The notes below the pieces were generated by a model. The model was not told where the DNA came from. It saw only the letters and a list, made by a program, of their open reading frames with translations, and searched no databases. The position numbers were made by a program, and so were the translations under genes. Source: Acidimicrobiia bacterium (GTDB taxonomy: Bacteria > Actinomycetota > Acidimicrobiia > Acidimicrobiales > AC-14). Taken from it: a DNA stretch of 63,114 nucleotides. Location: assembly GCA_023265045.1 (NCBI GenBank), contig JAHFUQ010000007.1, positions 1 through 63,114 on the forward strand, written 5' to 3'. Positions 18,471-27,862 of this stretch are shown one piece after another (within the stretch, counting starts at the first letter, position 1; each line of letters begins with the position of its first letter).

Positions 18471-19805
18471 GCGCGTTTCGGTCCTCCGCACCAACTTGAC
18501 CGGCGTGGACCACGGGTTGGTCCCGGCGCGCTCGACCGCCGCCGCGGCCGTCTGCACGGTCTCGGCGTAGGTGTGGCGGAACGTCCCGCAGCGGTTCTCG
18601 TACTGGCGGATGTCCATGCCGTGGTGGGCACAGCCGCCCATGCAGACGGGCAGGGCGACGCAGCCGCGGCATTCCGCATTCGAGAACGGGTCGTACTTGA
18701 GCCACCGGGCCAGCCGGCCGTTGGGGTGCATGTAGTCGCGAATGTCGCCGATGACCTGTCGGGGGTTCCCGACGTCGTCCCAGCACTTGTACAGCTCGCC
18801 GTCGCTGCCGATCACCAGCTCGTTGGCGGCCACGGCCGTGCACGGGACCCCGGTCGGCGCGGGCAGCGTCACGCCGACCCCCATGCCGTACTGGTTGGCG
18901 AGCCGGTCGAACTCGGCCGTCGCCCCCGCGAACTCACGGTTCGAGAAGCAGCGGCCCTCGTAGGCCGCCCCCGGGGTGTCGGTGAGCTGGCCCGCCGTGA
19001 CGACGATCTTGCCCGCCAGCCCCTCGTCCCGCAGGATCGCCAGCAGCTCCTCGACCCTCGGGAAGTTCACCCCGGCCACGTTGACCCGCACCGTCACGTC
19101 GAGGTGCTCGACGGCGTGGTGCAGGTTCTCGACGATGCGCCAGAACGAAGGCTTCCCGCCCACCAGTGGCCTCATGACGTCGTGCACGTCCGGCGGGCCG
19201 TCGATCGTCACCTGGCAGGTGGTCACCCGCCGCTCGGCCAGCTCGCGGCACGTCTTGTCGTCCAGCAGCCAGCCGTTGGTGACGATCCCGGCCGAGTACT
19301 CCACCCCGGCCCGGTCGCAGCGCTCGATGAAGGCGTCCGACAGGCTGATCAGCGGCCGCTTGCCCAGCAACGGCTCGCCGCCGAACCACGTGACGCTCAG
19401 GTCGCGAATGTTCGGCATCGAGTCGTCGACGAGGGCGAGCAGCGCGGCTTGGACGTCGTCGCCCAGGATCGAGGGGTGCTTGTCCTCGAAGCAGTAGGGG
19501 CAGTCGAAGTTGCAGCCGAGGCTCGTCACAATGGTGAACCCGAGGTGGCGAGGGTTGTACCGGCTCATCTGGTAGCGGATCCTGAGCGTCTCGACCTCGT
19601 CGGCGTCGTCGGCGACGAGCATGCGGCCGCGGGTCAGCTGTTCGAGGACGCCCGGCGAGCACCCGCAGTCGTCGTCCCCCTCGAGGAAGCGATCGACCGC
19701 CGGCCGCTCGTCGTTGGCCACCCGCACCAGGGCCCCGCTGACCCCGTTGAAGACGTAGTGGGCGGCCCCGACGTCGGCCCAGATGTTGTATTTCGACGCT
19801 TTCAT
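18468..19805 (-). CDS. Radical SAM/SPASM peptide maturase
   Basis: A 445-residue enzyme. Residues 1-75 resemble the N-terminal peptide-handling region of radical SAM peptide maturases (KYNIWADVGAAHYVFNGVSG). The radical SAM cluster motif C-x3-C-x2-C is CNFDCPYC (C98, C102, C105), followed by TWFGGEPLL, the SAM-contacting GGEP motif. The C-terminal SPASM domain has C-TAVAANELVIGSDGELYKC and then CRGCVALPVCMGGCAHHG with a final NRC, enough cysteines for two auxiliary [4Fe-4S] clusters. The ATG at 19805 overlaps the precursor stop by one base (TGATG). The likely role is thioether, carbon-carbon or similar crosslinking of the neighbouring peptide. The exact chemistry cannot be read from sequence. 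Confidence 0.88.
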   Translation of the reverse strand: MKASKYNIWADVGAAHYVFNGVSGALVRVANDERPAVDRFLEGDDDCGCSPGVLEQLTRGRMLVADDADEVETLRIRYQMSRYNPRHLGFTIVTSLGCNFDCPYCFEDKHPSILGDDVQAALLALVDDSMPNIRDLSVTWFGGEPLLGKRPLISLSDAFIERCDRAGVEYSAGIVTNGWLLDDKTCRELAERRVTTCQVTIDGPPDVHDVMRPLVGGKPSFWRIVENLHHAVEHLDVTVRVNVAGVNFPRVEELLAILRDEGLAGKIVVTAGQLTDTPGAAYEGRCFSNREFAGATAEFDRLANQYGMGVGVTLPAPTGVPCTAVAANELVIGSDGELYKCWDDVGNPRQVIGDIRDYMHPNGRLARWLKYDPFSNAECRGCVALPVCMGGCAHHGMDIRQYENRCGTFRHTYAETVQTAAAAVERAGTNPWSTPVKLVRRTETR

Positions 19806-20107
19806 CAAATGCCGGGAAGCCCCGACAGCTTGCAGTGGATGCGGATGATGCAGAGGTTGCCGCAGCCCGCCGTGGTCAAGTCCGAGCCCGCCGTCCCGCC
19901 GGTGGCGCCCGCGCCGGCGCTCGACAGGCCGCCGACCCGGAGGCTGGGCTCGAACATGAACCCCGCCACCTCCGACTGGCTCTCCATCTCCTCGTTGAGG
20001 GCGCGCGCCAGCTCGTCGAGCGCGTTGCGCACCGCCGGCGTGACCTGGACGTTCTCCCCTGCGAAGACCTCGACCCTCAGTTCGTCGGGTCCGACCGTCT
20101 CAGCCAT
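19805..20107 (-). CDS. Candidate RiPP precursor peptide
   Basis: A 100-residue protein. Residues 1-55 are acidic and helical (leader-like: VRNALDELARALNEEME). Residues 57-80 are a Gly/Ala/Ser/Thr-rich linker (GLSSAGAGATGGTAG). The C-terminal twenty residues are GCGNLCIIRIHCKLSGLPGI with cysteines at 82, 86 and 92, the only cysteines in the protein. GGAGGAG stands six bases before ATG 20107, setting the start. The stop overlaps the maturase start, so the two are made together. Leader, linker, cysteine-rich tail and adjacent radical SAM/SPASM enzyme together are the normal layout of a ribosomally made, modified peptide. I do not recognise the family. Confidence 0.75.
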   Translation of the reverse strand: MAETVGPDELRVEVFAGENVQVTPAVRNALDELARALNEEMESQSEVAGFMFEPSLRVGGLSSAGAGATGGTAGSDLTTAGCGNLCIIRIHCKLSGLPGI

Positions 20108-20225
20108 GAGGCTCTCCTCCTGTGTGTGGATGAACGCCCGTCCAGACGCACGACGGCAGTTCCGGTTACAAGAACGCCGCGACCAGCACGTTTGGAAAAC
20201 TCGACCCTCTGGTACGCTGAGTTTC
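20108..20225. promoter_or_regulatory. Divergent intergenic region, precursor and secG
   Basis: This 118-bp gap must contain the promoters of both the peptide locus (minus) and secG (plus). On the plus side TTGGAA and TACGCT are visible but only 15 bp apart, which is short. No clear operator palindrome was seen. Confidence 0.35.
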
Positions 20226-20453
20226 ATGCTCACGGCGTTAGTCGTCGTGGTCCACGTGATCGTGTCACTGGGCCTGATCCTGTTGATCCTGCTTCACAGC
20301 GGGCGCGGCGGCGGCCTTTCTGACATGTTCGGTGGCGGCATGGGCGCCGCGGCCGGATCCACGGTGGTGGAGCGCAACCTCGATCGCATCACGGTTGCGA
20401 ACCTCGTCATCTTCGCCTTCACCACCGTCACCCTGGCCCTCCGGCTTCAGTAA
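20226..20453 (+). CDS. secG: Preprotein translocase subunit SecG
   Basis: A 75-residue protein with two membrane helices (residues 1-22 and about 53-73) and the SecG signature between them: LLILLHSGRGGGLSDMFGGG. It stabilises the SecYE channel. Here it closes the conserved gap-pgk-tpiA-secG run, although the peptide-modification locus has been placed between it and tpiA on the opposite strand. The ATG start gives the expected first helix. Confidence 0.95.
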   Translation: MLTALVVVVHVIVSLGLILLILLHSGRGGGLSDMFGGGMGAAAGSTVVERNLDRITVANLVIFAFTTVTLALRLQ

Positions 20454-20479
20454 CTGAGGCTGACAAAGGAGGTTCCGAC

Positions 20480-22183
20480 GTGCGTTCGGGACAGAGGTGG
20501 CCAGTGGCAGTCGCGCTCTCGCTTGCCCTGGTGGCAGCCGCGTGCGGCAAGAGCAGCGACAAGGAGACGACGTCCGGCCAGACCGGCGGCGACCAAGGGA
20601 AGCCTGTGGTCGGCGGCAACCTGGTCGACTACCAGAACTTCGCCGCGGGGGACGTGCCTCACATCGACCCTGGCCTGGCCGAGGAGATCGAGGGCTCGCA
20701 GGTGGCGATCCTGCTCTTCGACGGGCTGGCCGACTATGACGCCAAGACGGGCGACCTCAAGCCCGCCGTGGCCGAGTCCTGGTCGAGCAACGCCGACGCC
20801 AGCACCTGGACGTTCAAGCTGCGCAAGGACGTCAAGTGGACCGACGGGAGCACCGTGCTCCCCAGTGACTTCAAGTACGCGTGGGAGCGGGTGGCCAGCA
20901 AGCAGCTGGCGTCGATCACCGCCTTCCACATCACCGACACCCTCCGGATCAAGGGCGCGGCCGACGTCGCCGCCGGCAAGGCGACGGAGATGAGCGGCCT
21001 CAAGGCTGACGACACGGCCATGACGTTGACGATGGAGCTGGAAGCGCCGCTGGGCTTCGCCCCCGCGGTGACCGCCCACGCCGCCCTCTCGCCCGTGCCC
21101 AAGAAGGTCGTCTCGGCCCTGCCCGACTCCACCAAGTGGGAGCAGGGCCTGATGGTCAGCAACGGCCCCTTCAAGCTGGCCGAGCCCCGCAAGGCCGACC
21201 AGTACGTCAAGCTCGTGCGCAACGACACGTACTACGGCGGAATCTACGGCCACAAGGCCTACCTCGACGGCATCGAGTTCCGCATGTCCAAGGACCAGGA
21301 CTCGGCGTGGGCCGCCTTCGAGGCCGGCCAGGGCCAGACCGGGCGCATTCCCCCCGCCCGCTTCGCCGACGCCAAGGCCAAGTACCAGGGCCGCACGTCG
21401 ACCGACACCACCATCAACGGCATCTACTACTACGTCTTCAACAACAAGGACGCGGTCGTCGGGGGCCCCGCCAACGCCAAGCTGCGCCAGGCGATCTCGC
21501 TCACCATCGACCGGGAGAAGATCGCGCGGGACATCTACAACGGCTCCCGCAAGCCCGCCACGGGCGTCGCCATGCCCGGCATCCCGGGCTTCAAACAGGG
21601 CCTGGGCCAGTACGCCACGAGGGACGTCACCAAAGCCAAGCAGCTCGTCACCGAGTGGGAGACGGCCAGCGGCAAGAAGGTCGCCGACCTCCCCGCCATC
21701 AAGTTGAACTTCGGCCTGGGGGCGGGCCACTCGGAGATCGCCACGATCATCCAGGCCAACCTGCAGGAGATCGGCGTGAAGTCCCAGCTCGACCCCCGCG
21801 AGGCGAAGACCTACTTCAGCCAGATGCGGGCGGGCCAGGGCCAGTTCCTGCGGGCCGGCTGGATCGCCGACTACAACGCCTATGACAACCAGCTCTTCCC
21901 GCTGCTGCACAGCTCGCAGATCGGCGGCGCCGGCAGCAACCACGCCCAGTACGCGAGCGCCAAGTTCGACGGCCTGATCGACCAGGCCAGGCGGGCGTCG
22001 GACCTGTCCAAGGCCAACGGCTTCTACCAGGACGCCGAGCGGGTGGCGCTGAACGAGGACACGATCATGGTCCCGATCGTGTGGTACTCAGGCGCCATCG
22101 CGTTTGGCGACCAGATCCACAACGCCGTTCAAGGGGCGCTGCAGTTCGTGGCCTACGAAGACATGTGGATGGGGTCGAAGTAA
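20480..22183 (+). CDS. ABC transporter substrate-binding lipoprotein (peptide/oligopeptide)
   Basis: A 567-residue SBP_bac_5 protein. The signal peptide ends in the lipobox VAAACGKS, giving a lipid-anchored cysteine near residue 22. ADYDAKTGDLKPAVAESW and WTFKLRKDVKWTDG are typical of DppA/OppA proteins, as is LRQAISLTIDREKI in the second lobe. The GTG at 20480 is fixed by AAAGGAGG nine bases upstream. It is the first gene of a complete dipeptide/oligopeptide importer; the substrate is inferred from family only. Confidence 0.92.
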   Translation: MRSGQRWPVAVALSLALVAAACGKSSDKETTSGQTGGDQGKPVVGGNLVDYQNFAAGDVPHIDPGLAEEIEGSQVAILLFDGLADYDAKTGDLKPAVAESWSSNADASTWTFKLRKDVKWTDGSTVLPSDFKYAWERVASKQLASITAFHITDTLRIKGAADVAAGKATEMSGLKADDTAMTLTMELEAPLGFAPAVTAHAALSPVPKKVVSALPDSTKWEQGLMVSNGPFKLAEPRKADQYVKLVRNDTYYGGIYGHKAYLDGIEFRMSKDQDSAWAAFEAGQGQTGRIPPARFADAKAKYQGRTSTDTTINGIYYYVFNNKDAVVGGPANAKLRQAISLTIDREKIARDIYNGSRKPATGVAMPGIPGFKQGLGQYATRDVTKAKQLVTEWETASGKKVADLPAIKLNFGLGAGHSEIATIIQANLQEIGVKSQLDPREAKTYFSQMRAGQGQFLRAGWIADYNAYDNQLFPLLHSSQIGGAGSNHAQYASAKFDGLIDQARRASDLSKANGFYQDAERVALNEDTIMVPIVWYSGAIAFGDQIHNAVQGALQFVAYEDMWMGSK

Positions 22184-22213
22184 CGACGACCCCTCCACGC
22201 TAGGAGCAACCAC

Positions 22214-23212
22214 GTGGGTGGCTACATCCTGCGGCGGACGTTGCTCGTCGTTCCGGTCGTCTGGGGCGCGATCACGCTGCTGTTCCTGGCGTTCTTCGTC
22301 GTCCCGGGCGACCCGGTGCAGACGATGGCCGGCGACCGCAGCGTCACGCCCCAGGTCCGGCAGAACATCGAAGCCAAGTTCGGCATCGACAAGCCGTTGA
22401 TCGTCCAGTACGGCAAGTTCTGGAACCGGCTCGTCCACGGCGACCTGGGCGAGTCCTACCGCAGCGGCCGCAAGGTCAACAGCATCCTCGGATCGGCCGC
22501 GCCGGCCAGCATCCGGCTCGCCTTCTGGGCGATCATGATCCAGGTCGTCATCGGCATCGGCACCGGGCTGGTGTCGGCCATCAAGCGATATTCGTTCATC
22601 GATGCGCTGACGACGGTGAGCACCACCATGCTCCTGGCTGTGCCCGCGTTCGTAATGGGGTACATCCTGATCTACATGCTCGGTGTGTACACGTTCCAGC
22701 ACAGCTTCCCGGCGTGGTTGAAGTTCCCGGTCCAGGGGATCGGCCCCAACCGGTGGGGGCTGTTCGTCATCCCCCTCGGCGGCCAGTGGCGCTTCCTGCT
22801 CATGCCCGCCCTTACGCTCGCCTCCGTGCAGACCGCCCTGGTCGCCCGCATGGCGCGCGGGTCGATGCTCGAAGTCATGCGGGCCGACTACATGCGCACC
22901 GCGGCCGCGGGCGGGCTGTCCAAAAAGACCATCTTCCTCAAGCACGGCCTCAAGAACGCCATGATCCCGGTCGTCACCCTGCTGGGCCTGAGCGTGGCCG
23001 AGATGATCGGCGCGGCGGTGCTCACCGAGACGGTGTTCAACTGGCCGGGCATCGGCAGCAGCATCGCCACCGCCATCACGTTCCTCGACGCGCCCATCGT
23101 GCTCGGGCTCTCGCTCGTGCTCGTGTTGACGTACGTCTTCCTCAACCTGGCCGTCGACCTCAGCTACGCCTTCTTCGACCCCCGCATCCGCTACGGCGGA
23201 GCGAGCGCGTAG
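22214..23212 (+). CDS. Peptide ABC transporter permease (DppB type)
   Basis: A 332-residue permease with six predicted membrane helices. The N terminus (GGYILRRTLLVVPVVWGAI) and the following VVPGDPVQ are hallmarks of the DppB/OppB subunit. MRADYMRTAAAGGLSKK is the EAA loop that contacts the ATPase. The GTG start has TAGGAG upstream. It forms the membrane channel with the next gene product. Confidence 0.93.
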   Translation: MGGYILRRTLLVVPVVWGAITLLFLAFFVVPGDPVQTMAGDRSVTPQVRQNIEAKFGIDKPLIVQYGKFWNRLVHGDLGESYRSGRKVNSILGSAAPASIRLAFWAIMIQVVIGIGTGLVSAIKRYSFIDALTTVSTTMLLAVPAFVMGYILIYMLGVYTFQHSFPAWLKFPVQGIGPNRWGLFVIPLGGQWRFLLMPALTLASVQTALVARMARGSMLEVMRADYMRTAAAGGLSKKTIFLKHGLKNAMIPVVTLLGLSVAEMIGAAVLTETVFNWPGIGSSIATAITFLDAPIVLGLSLVLVLTYVFLNLAVDLSYAFFDPRIRYGGASA

Positions 23213-23239
23213 CGGCGATGAGCCGGTGACGACATAGCG

Positions 23240-24169
23240 ATGGCGACGATCGAAGGCGCGGTCCCGACCGCGACCCAGACCGGCCTGGGCTCAGCCGCGG
23301 GGGCCGTCCTCACCGACGTCGAGGCGGGGCAGGGCGCATCCCTGCGGGGCGACGTCTGGCGGCGCTTCCGCCGCAACAAGCTGGCCGTGGCGGGGCTGGT
23401 CGTGATCGTAGTGATGGTCTTCGCCGCCATCTTCGCCCCCCTGGTCACCTCCTACAGCCCGACCGCCCTCGGCTCGGTCAGCCGGGCCAAGCCCAGCCTC
23501 AAACACTGGTTCGGCACCGACGTGCTGGGCCGGGACCTGTTCACCCGCGTCGTGTACGGCGCCCGGGTGTCGCTCAAGATCGGCATTCTCGCCGTGCTCA
23601 TCGCCTCGTCGATCGGCTTGGTCGTCGGGGCCGTCACCGGCTTCTACGGCGGCAAGATCGACGGCCTGCTGATGCGCACGACCGACATCTTCCTGTCGTT
23701 CCCCTACATCCTCGCCGCCATCGTGATCATCACCGTGATCGGGCGGGGCGAGGGAAGCGTGATCCTCGTCCTCGGCCTGCTCGGGTGGATGTCGATCGCC
23801 CGGCTGTTCCGGGCCTCGGTGCTCCAGGCCAAGCAGGCGGAGTACATCGAGGCGGCGCGCGCCGTCGGGTGCAGCGACTTCCGGCTCATCACCCGCCACA
23901 TCCTGCCCAACGCCATCCAACCGGTGATCGTCTACGCCACCATCTTCGTGGGCACGGCGGTCCTCGCCGAAGCGGCCCTGTCGTTCCTCGGCGCCGGCGT
24001 CACCGAGCCGACGCCGGCGTGGGGGTACATGGTCGCCGCCGGCCGCAGCTACCTCTTCACCGCCCCCCACCTGCTGTTCTTCCCGGCCGCGGCGATCCTC
24101 ATCACGGTGATGGCCTTCGTCTTCGTCGGCGACGGCCTGCGCGACGCCCTCGACCCCCGCCTGCGCTGA
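23240..24169 (+). CDS. Peptide ABC transporter permease (DppC type)
   Basis: A 309-residue permease. An N-terminal cytoplasmic segment (WRRFRRNKLAVAGLVVI) precedes the first helix, and HWFGTDVLGRDLFTRVVYGAR is the DppC/OppC signature. EAARAVGCSDFRLITRHILPN is the EAA loop. The ATG has only a weak ribosome site, so translation may be coupled to dppB 27 bp upstream. Confidence 0.93.
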   Translation: MATIEGAVPTATQTGLGSAAGAVLTDVEAGQGASLRGDVWRRFRRNKLAVAGLVVIVVMVFAAIFAPLVTSYSPTALGSVSRAKPSLKHWFGTDVLGRDLFTRVVYGARVSLKIGILAVLIASSIGLVVGAVTGFYGGKIDGLLMRTTDIFLSFPYILAAIVIITVIGRGEGSVILVLGLLGWMSIARLFRASVLQAKQAEYIEAARAVGCSDFRLITRHILPNAIQPVIVYATIFVGTAVLAEAALSFLGAGVTEPTPAWGYMVAAGRSYLFTAPHLLFFPAAAILITVMAFVFVGDGLRDALDPRLR

Positions 24170-24181
24170 CGCTGACGTGAC

Positions 24182-25246
24182 GTGACCCAGCCAGTCCTCT
24201 CGGTGCGCAACCTGCGCACGACGTTCAAGACTGACGCGGGCGACGTCCGCGCCGTCGACGGCGTGTCGTTCGACGTGCTCCCGGGCGAGATCTTCGGGAT
24301 CGTGGGCGAGTCGGGCTCCGGCAAGTCGGTGACGGCGATGAGCATCCTCGGCCTCATCCCCCAACCGCCCGCCCGCATCGAAAGCGGAGAGTTCCTGTGG
24401 AAGGGCAGGGACCTGCGCAAGCTCAACGAGGAGGAGCTGCGCAAGACCCGGGGCGAGGAGATCTCGATGATCTTCCAGGACCCGATGACGTCGCTCAATC
24501 CGGTCTTCACCATCGGCCAGCAGATTTCCGACGTGGTCCGCGCCCACCATGACGCGTCAAAGGCCGAGGCCCACGACCAGGCCGTCGCCATGCTCGACCT
24601 GGTCGGGATCCCCAACCCCAAGCAGCGGGTCGACGACTACCCCCACCAGTTCTCCGGCGGTATGCGCCAGCGGGCCCTGATCGCCATCGCCATCGCCAAC
24701 GACCCCGACCTGATCATCGCCGACGAGCCGACGACCGCCTTGGACGTCACCATCCAGGCCCAGGTGCTGGAAGTGCTCCAGAAGGCGGCGGCCAAGACCA
24801 ACTCGGCGGTCGTGCTCATCACCCACGACCTGGGCGTCGTCGCCGGGCTCGCCAACCGGGTGGCGGTGATGTACGCGGGCCAGATTGTCGAGGAAGGCTC
24901 GGTGGACGAGCTGTACTACCGCTCCCGCATGCCCTACGCCTGGGGCCTCATGGAATCCATCGCCCGGCTCGACCAGCGCCGGCTCGGCCGCCTCCGGCCC
25001 ATCGACGGCCAGCCCCCGAACATGCTGCGCCCGCCCACCGGGTGCCGCTTCCATCCCCGCTGCCCGTACCGTGACAACGACCGCTGCCTCAACCAGGAGC
25101 CTCAGCTGATCGAACTCGAGAACGACCACCGGGCCCGGTGCCACTACTCGCTGGCGGCGGGGTGGGTGTCGCCCGCCGAGCGCCTCGTCGAACCGGAGAC
25201 GCGCTGGCACGACCACGTCCGGGCGCGCGAGCGTGAAGCCTCGTGA
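24182..25246 (+). CDS. Peptide ABC transporter ATPase (DppD type)
   Basis: A 354-residue ATPase: Walker A GESGSGKS near residue 42, Q-loop IFQDPMTSLNP, signature FSGGMRQR, Walker B LIIADEPTTALDV and H-loop LITHDLG. The C-terminal oligopeptide domain has CRFHPRCPYRDNDRC; such cysteines bind an iron-sulfur cluster in the mycobacterial Dpp ATPase. The start is GTG. It is paired with the following ATPase, as in all Dpp/Opp systems. Confidence 0.93.
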   Translation: MTQPVLSVRNLRTTFKTDAGDVRAVDGVSFDVLPGEIFGIVGESGSGKSVTAMSILGLIPQPPARIESGEFLWKGRDLRKLNEEELRKTRGEEISMIFQDPMTSLNPVFTIGQQISDVVRAHHDASKAEAHDQAVAMLDLVGIPNPKQRVDDYPHQFSGGMRQRALIAIAIANDPDLIIADEPTTALDVTIQAQVLEVLQKAAAKTNSAVVLITHDLGVVAGLANRVAVMYAGQIVEEGSVDELYYRSRMPYAWGLMESIARLDQRRLGRLRPIDGQPPNMLRPPTGCRFHPRCPYRDNDRCLNQEPQLIELENDHRARCHYSLAAGWVSPAERLVEPETRWHDHVRAREREAS

Positions 25247-26286
25247 CGGTCGCAGACGCAGTTCCCAGCTCGGTCGCCGACCTACCCGGGGCGGGCACGG
25301 GGGAGCCGCTGCTCACGGTGCGCGCGCTGACCAAGCACTTCCCGGTCACCAAGGGCGCGATCTTGCGCCGCCAGGTAGGGGCCATCCACGCGGTGGACGA
25401 CGTCTCCTTCGTCGTGCAACGGGGTGAGACGTTCGGGCTGGTGGGCGAGTCCGGCTGCGGCAAGTCGACCACGGCTCGGCTGATCCTCAAGCTGATCCCG
25501 GTGACCTCGGGCGACGTCGAGTTCGACGGCCGGGCCATCTTCCCGCTCGGGGCCCGCGAGACCCGGGCGTTGCGAGCCGAGATGCAGATCGTCTTCCAGG
25601 ACCCGTTCGCGTCGCTGAACCCGCGGCACACCGTCGGGCAGATCGTGGCCGAACCCCTCATCGTGCAGGGCCGCCCCCGCAAGGAGGCCAAGACGCGGGT
25701 GCTGGAACTGCTGGAGCTCTGCGGCCTGAACCGGGAGCACGCCGGGCGCTACCCCCACGAGTTCTCCGGCGGCCAGCGCCAGCGCGTCGGCGTCGCCCGC
25801 GCCCTGGCCTTGAACCCCAAGCTGGTCATCCTCGACGAGCCTGTCTCGGCGCTGGACGTCTCGATCCAGGCTCAGATCGTCAACCTCCTGGAGGACCTCC
25901 AGGGGCGGTTGGGCCTGACCTACGTGTTCATCGCCCACGACCTGTCGGTCGTGCGCCACATCAGCGACAAGGTCGGGGTCATGTACCTCGGCCAGCTCGT
26001 CGAGGTCGCCGACCGCGACAACCTCTACGAGCACCCGAAGCACCCTTACACGGTTGCGCTGCTCTCCGCCGTCCCCATCCCCGACCCCCAGAAGGAACGG
26101 CAGCGTCAACGCATCATCCTCAAGGGCGACGTTCCCTCCCCCGCCAATCCCCCGCCTGCGTGCCGCTTCCACACCCGTTGCTGGAAGGCGCAGGAGATCT
26201 GCCGCACCGAGGCGCCACTGCTCGAGCAAAAAGCACCGGGGCACTGGGCGGCCTGCCACTTCCCGGAGACGCGCGAGGTCCTGTAG
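25243..26286 (+). CDS. Peptide ABC transporter ATPase (DppF type)
   Basis: A 347-residue ATPase: Walker A GESGCGKST, Q-loop VFQDPFASLNP, signature FSGGQRQRVG, Walker B LVILDEPVSALDV and H-loop FIAHDLS. AGRYPHEFSGGQRQRVG is the DppF/OppF form. The C-terminal segment ends with CRFHTRCWKAQEIC. The GTG overlaps the DppD stop as GTGA, coupling equal synthesis of the two ATPases. Confidence 0.93.
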   Translation: MTVADAVPSSVADLPGAGTGEPLLTVRALTKHFPVTKGAILRRQVGAIHAVDDVSFVVQRGETFGLVGESGCGKSTTARLILKLIPVTSGDVEFDGRAIFPLGARETRALRAEMQIVFQDPFASLNPRHTVGQIVAEPLIVQGRPRKEAKTRVLELLELCGLNREHAGRYPHEFSGGQRQRVGVARALALNPKLVILDEPVSALDVSIQAQIVNLLEDLQGRLGLTYVFIAHDLSVVRHISDKVGVMYLGQLVEVADRDNLYEHPKHPYTVALLSAVPIPDPQKERQRQRIILKGDVPSPANPPPACRFHTRCWKAQEICRTEAPLLEQKAPGHWAACHFPETREVL

Positions 26287-26289
26287 GCC

Positions 26290-27861
26290 GTGACGCGCTG
26301 GGGGGCAGTGCTGGCCGTCGCGTTGATGGCGTCGACGGCGGCGACGTCGTGCTCCTCGGGCTCGAAGAACGCCTCGAACGCCCCCGACGGCATCCTGCGC
26401 ATCGGGCTGGAGCGGCCCCAGTCCCTCGACCCCGCCGAAGCGCGCTACCCCGCCGACCTTCTCGTCGTCGACCAGCTCTTCGACGGCCTCACGTCGTATG
26501 ACCCCGCCACCCTCCAGGTGCAGCCGGCGGTGGCGTCGCGATGGGAGTCCTCCCCCGACCAGAAGACGTGGTCGTTCTTCCTCCGGCCTGGCGCCACGTT
26601 CACCAACGGGCGGGCGATCACCGCGGCCGACGTCCAGTACACCCTCGAACGGATCGCCCGGAAGGGGTCGGACTCGCCCGCCGCGCCGCAGCTGGAGCCC
26701 ATCCTCGGGTTCAAGGCGTTCAACGAGGGCAAGGCCGAGACGCTCGCCGGCATCACGACGCCCGCCGCGGGCACGGTCAAGTTCGACCTCGGGTACGCGC
26801 TGTCCTCGTTCCCCGCCGTGCTGGGGTTCCCGTCGTTCGGGATCGTGCCGCGCGAAGCGGTCGAGGCGCCGGCGCCGCCCGCGCCCGCATTCGCCGACCA
26901 ACCCGTCGGGAGCGGGCCGTTCATGTTCCGCTCCCGTAGCGCCGACGTGTTGCGCCTGATGCCGGCGGCCGGCGTCAGGACGGCGCTCAAGGGGCTCGAG
27001 ATCTACCTGGGCCGCAGCAGCGACGAGCCCTACTCCGCGTTCCTGCGCGGGCGGCTCGACTGGACCGCCATCCCCACCGAGCGGGTGGACGAGGTGGTCC
27101 GGAACCGGGGCCGCACCGGCTTCCAGCCCTACCCGGCCGAGCTGTTCTACGGCTTCAACCTGAAGCTGGCCAAGTTCGCCGACGCCCGGTTCCGGGAGGC
27201 GATCGTGCGGGCCATCGACCGCGACGCCATCGTCCGCACCATCTACGGCGGCCGCGTGCGGCCGACCTCGGGTGTGGTCGCCGAGGGCGTCCCCGGCTTC
27301 CAACCCAACGCGTGCGGGGACAAGTGCGCATACGACCCGCCCAAGGCCAAGGCGCTGCTGGCGGACCAGTTCGGCTCGAAGACCGTCCCCGAGATCAACA
27401 TCGACTTCGACGACGACCCCACCCAGCAAGCGGTGGCGACGGCGATGCAGGCCAACCTCAAGGCAGTGGGGATCACCGCCAACCTGCGCTCCCACACCTA
27501 CACCGACTACCTCAAGTTCGCCTCGAGCGGGAAGCAGGAGCTGTTCCGGCTGGCGTGGATCGGCGCCTACCCGTCGCCCGACGCCTTCCTCACGCCGCTG
27601 TTCTACAGCGGCCGCCCCGACAACGTCACCGGGTTCGCCAACTCCGAGTTCGACGCCATGATCCGCGCCGCCCGCGAACAACCCGATCCGGCCAAGAGCT
27701 TGCAGGCGTACCAGGTGGCCGAGAAGTTCCTCATGGCCCAGCTCCCGGTCATGCCCATCGCCCAGTACGAAACCCACACGCTGGCGGCGGCCCGGGTGCG
27801 GGACCTCACCATGTCCGCCTTCGGGACCTTCGACGCGTCGCGCGTACGGCTGGTCGGCTGA
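26290..27861 (+). CDS. Second peptide-type substrate-binding lipoprotein
   Basis: A 523-residue SBP_bac_5 protein starting GTG three bases after the DppF stop. The signal peptide ends TAATSCSS, a plausible lipobox. PADLLVVDQLFDGLTSYDP and FREAIVRAIDRDAIVRTIYGG are family motifs, and GPFMFRS fits the binding-site region. It is quite different from the protein at 20480, so the transporter may use two receptors with different specificity. It ends two bases from a convergent VOC gene. Confidence 0.9.
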   Translation: MTRWGAVLAVALMASTAATSCSSGSKNASNAPDGILRIGLERPQSLDPAEARYPADLLVVDQLFDGLTSYDPATLQVQPAVASRWESSPDQKTWSFFLRPGATFTNGRAITAADVQYTLERIARKGSDSPAAPQLEPILGFKAFNEGKAETLAGITTPAAGTVKFDLGYALSSFPAVLGFPSFGIVPREAVEAPAPPAPAFADQPVGSGPFMFRSRSADVLRLMPAAGVRTALKGLEIYLGRSSDEPYSAFLRGRLDWTAIPTERVDEVVRNRGRTGFQPYPAELFYGFNLKLAKFADARFREAIVRAIDRDAIVRTIYGGRVRPTSGVVAEGVPGFQPNACGDKCAYDPPKAKALLADQFGSKTVPEINIDFDDDPTQQAVATAMQANLKAVGITANLRSHTYTDYLKFASSGKQELFRLAWIGAYPSPDAFLTPLFYSGRPDNVTGFANSEFDAMIRAAREQPDPAKSLQAYQVAEKFLMAQLPVMPIAQYETHTLAAARVRDLTMSAFGTFDASRVRLVG

Positions 27862-27862
27862 C

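Noticed and set aside
25282..27777. Minus-strand open frame of 831 codons
   Set aside because: It spans the opposite strand of two clear genes (ATPase and binding protein) and shows only Val/Gly/Arg-rich shadow composition.
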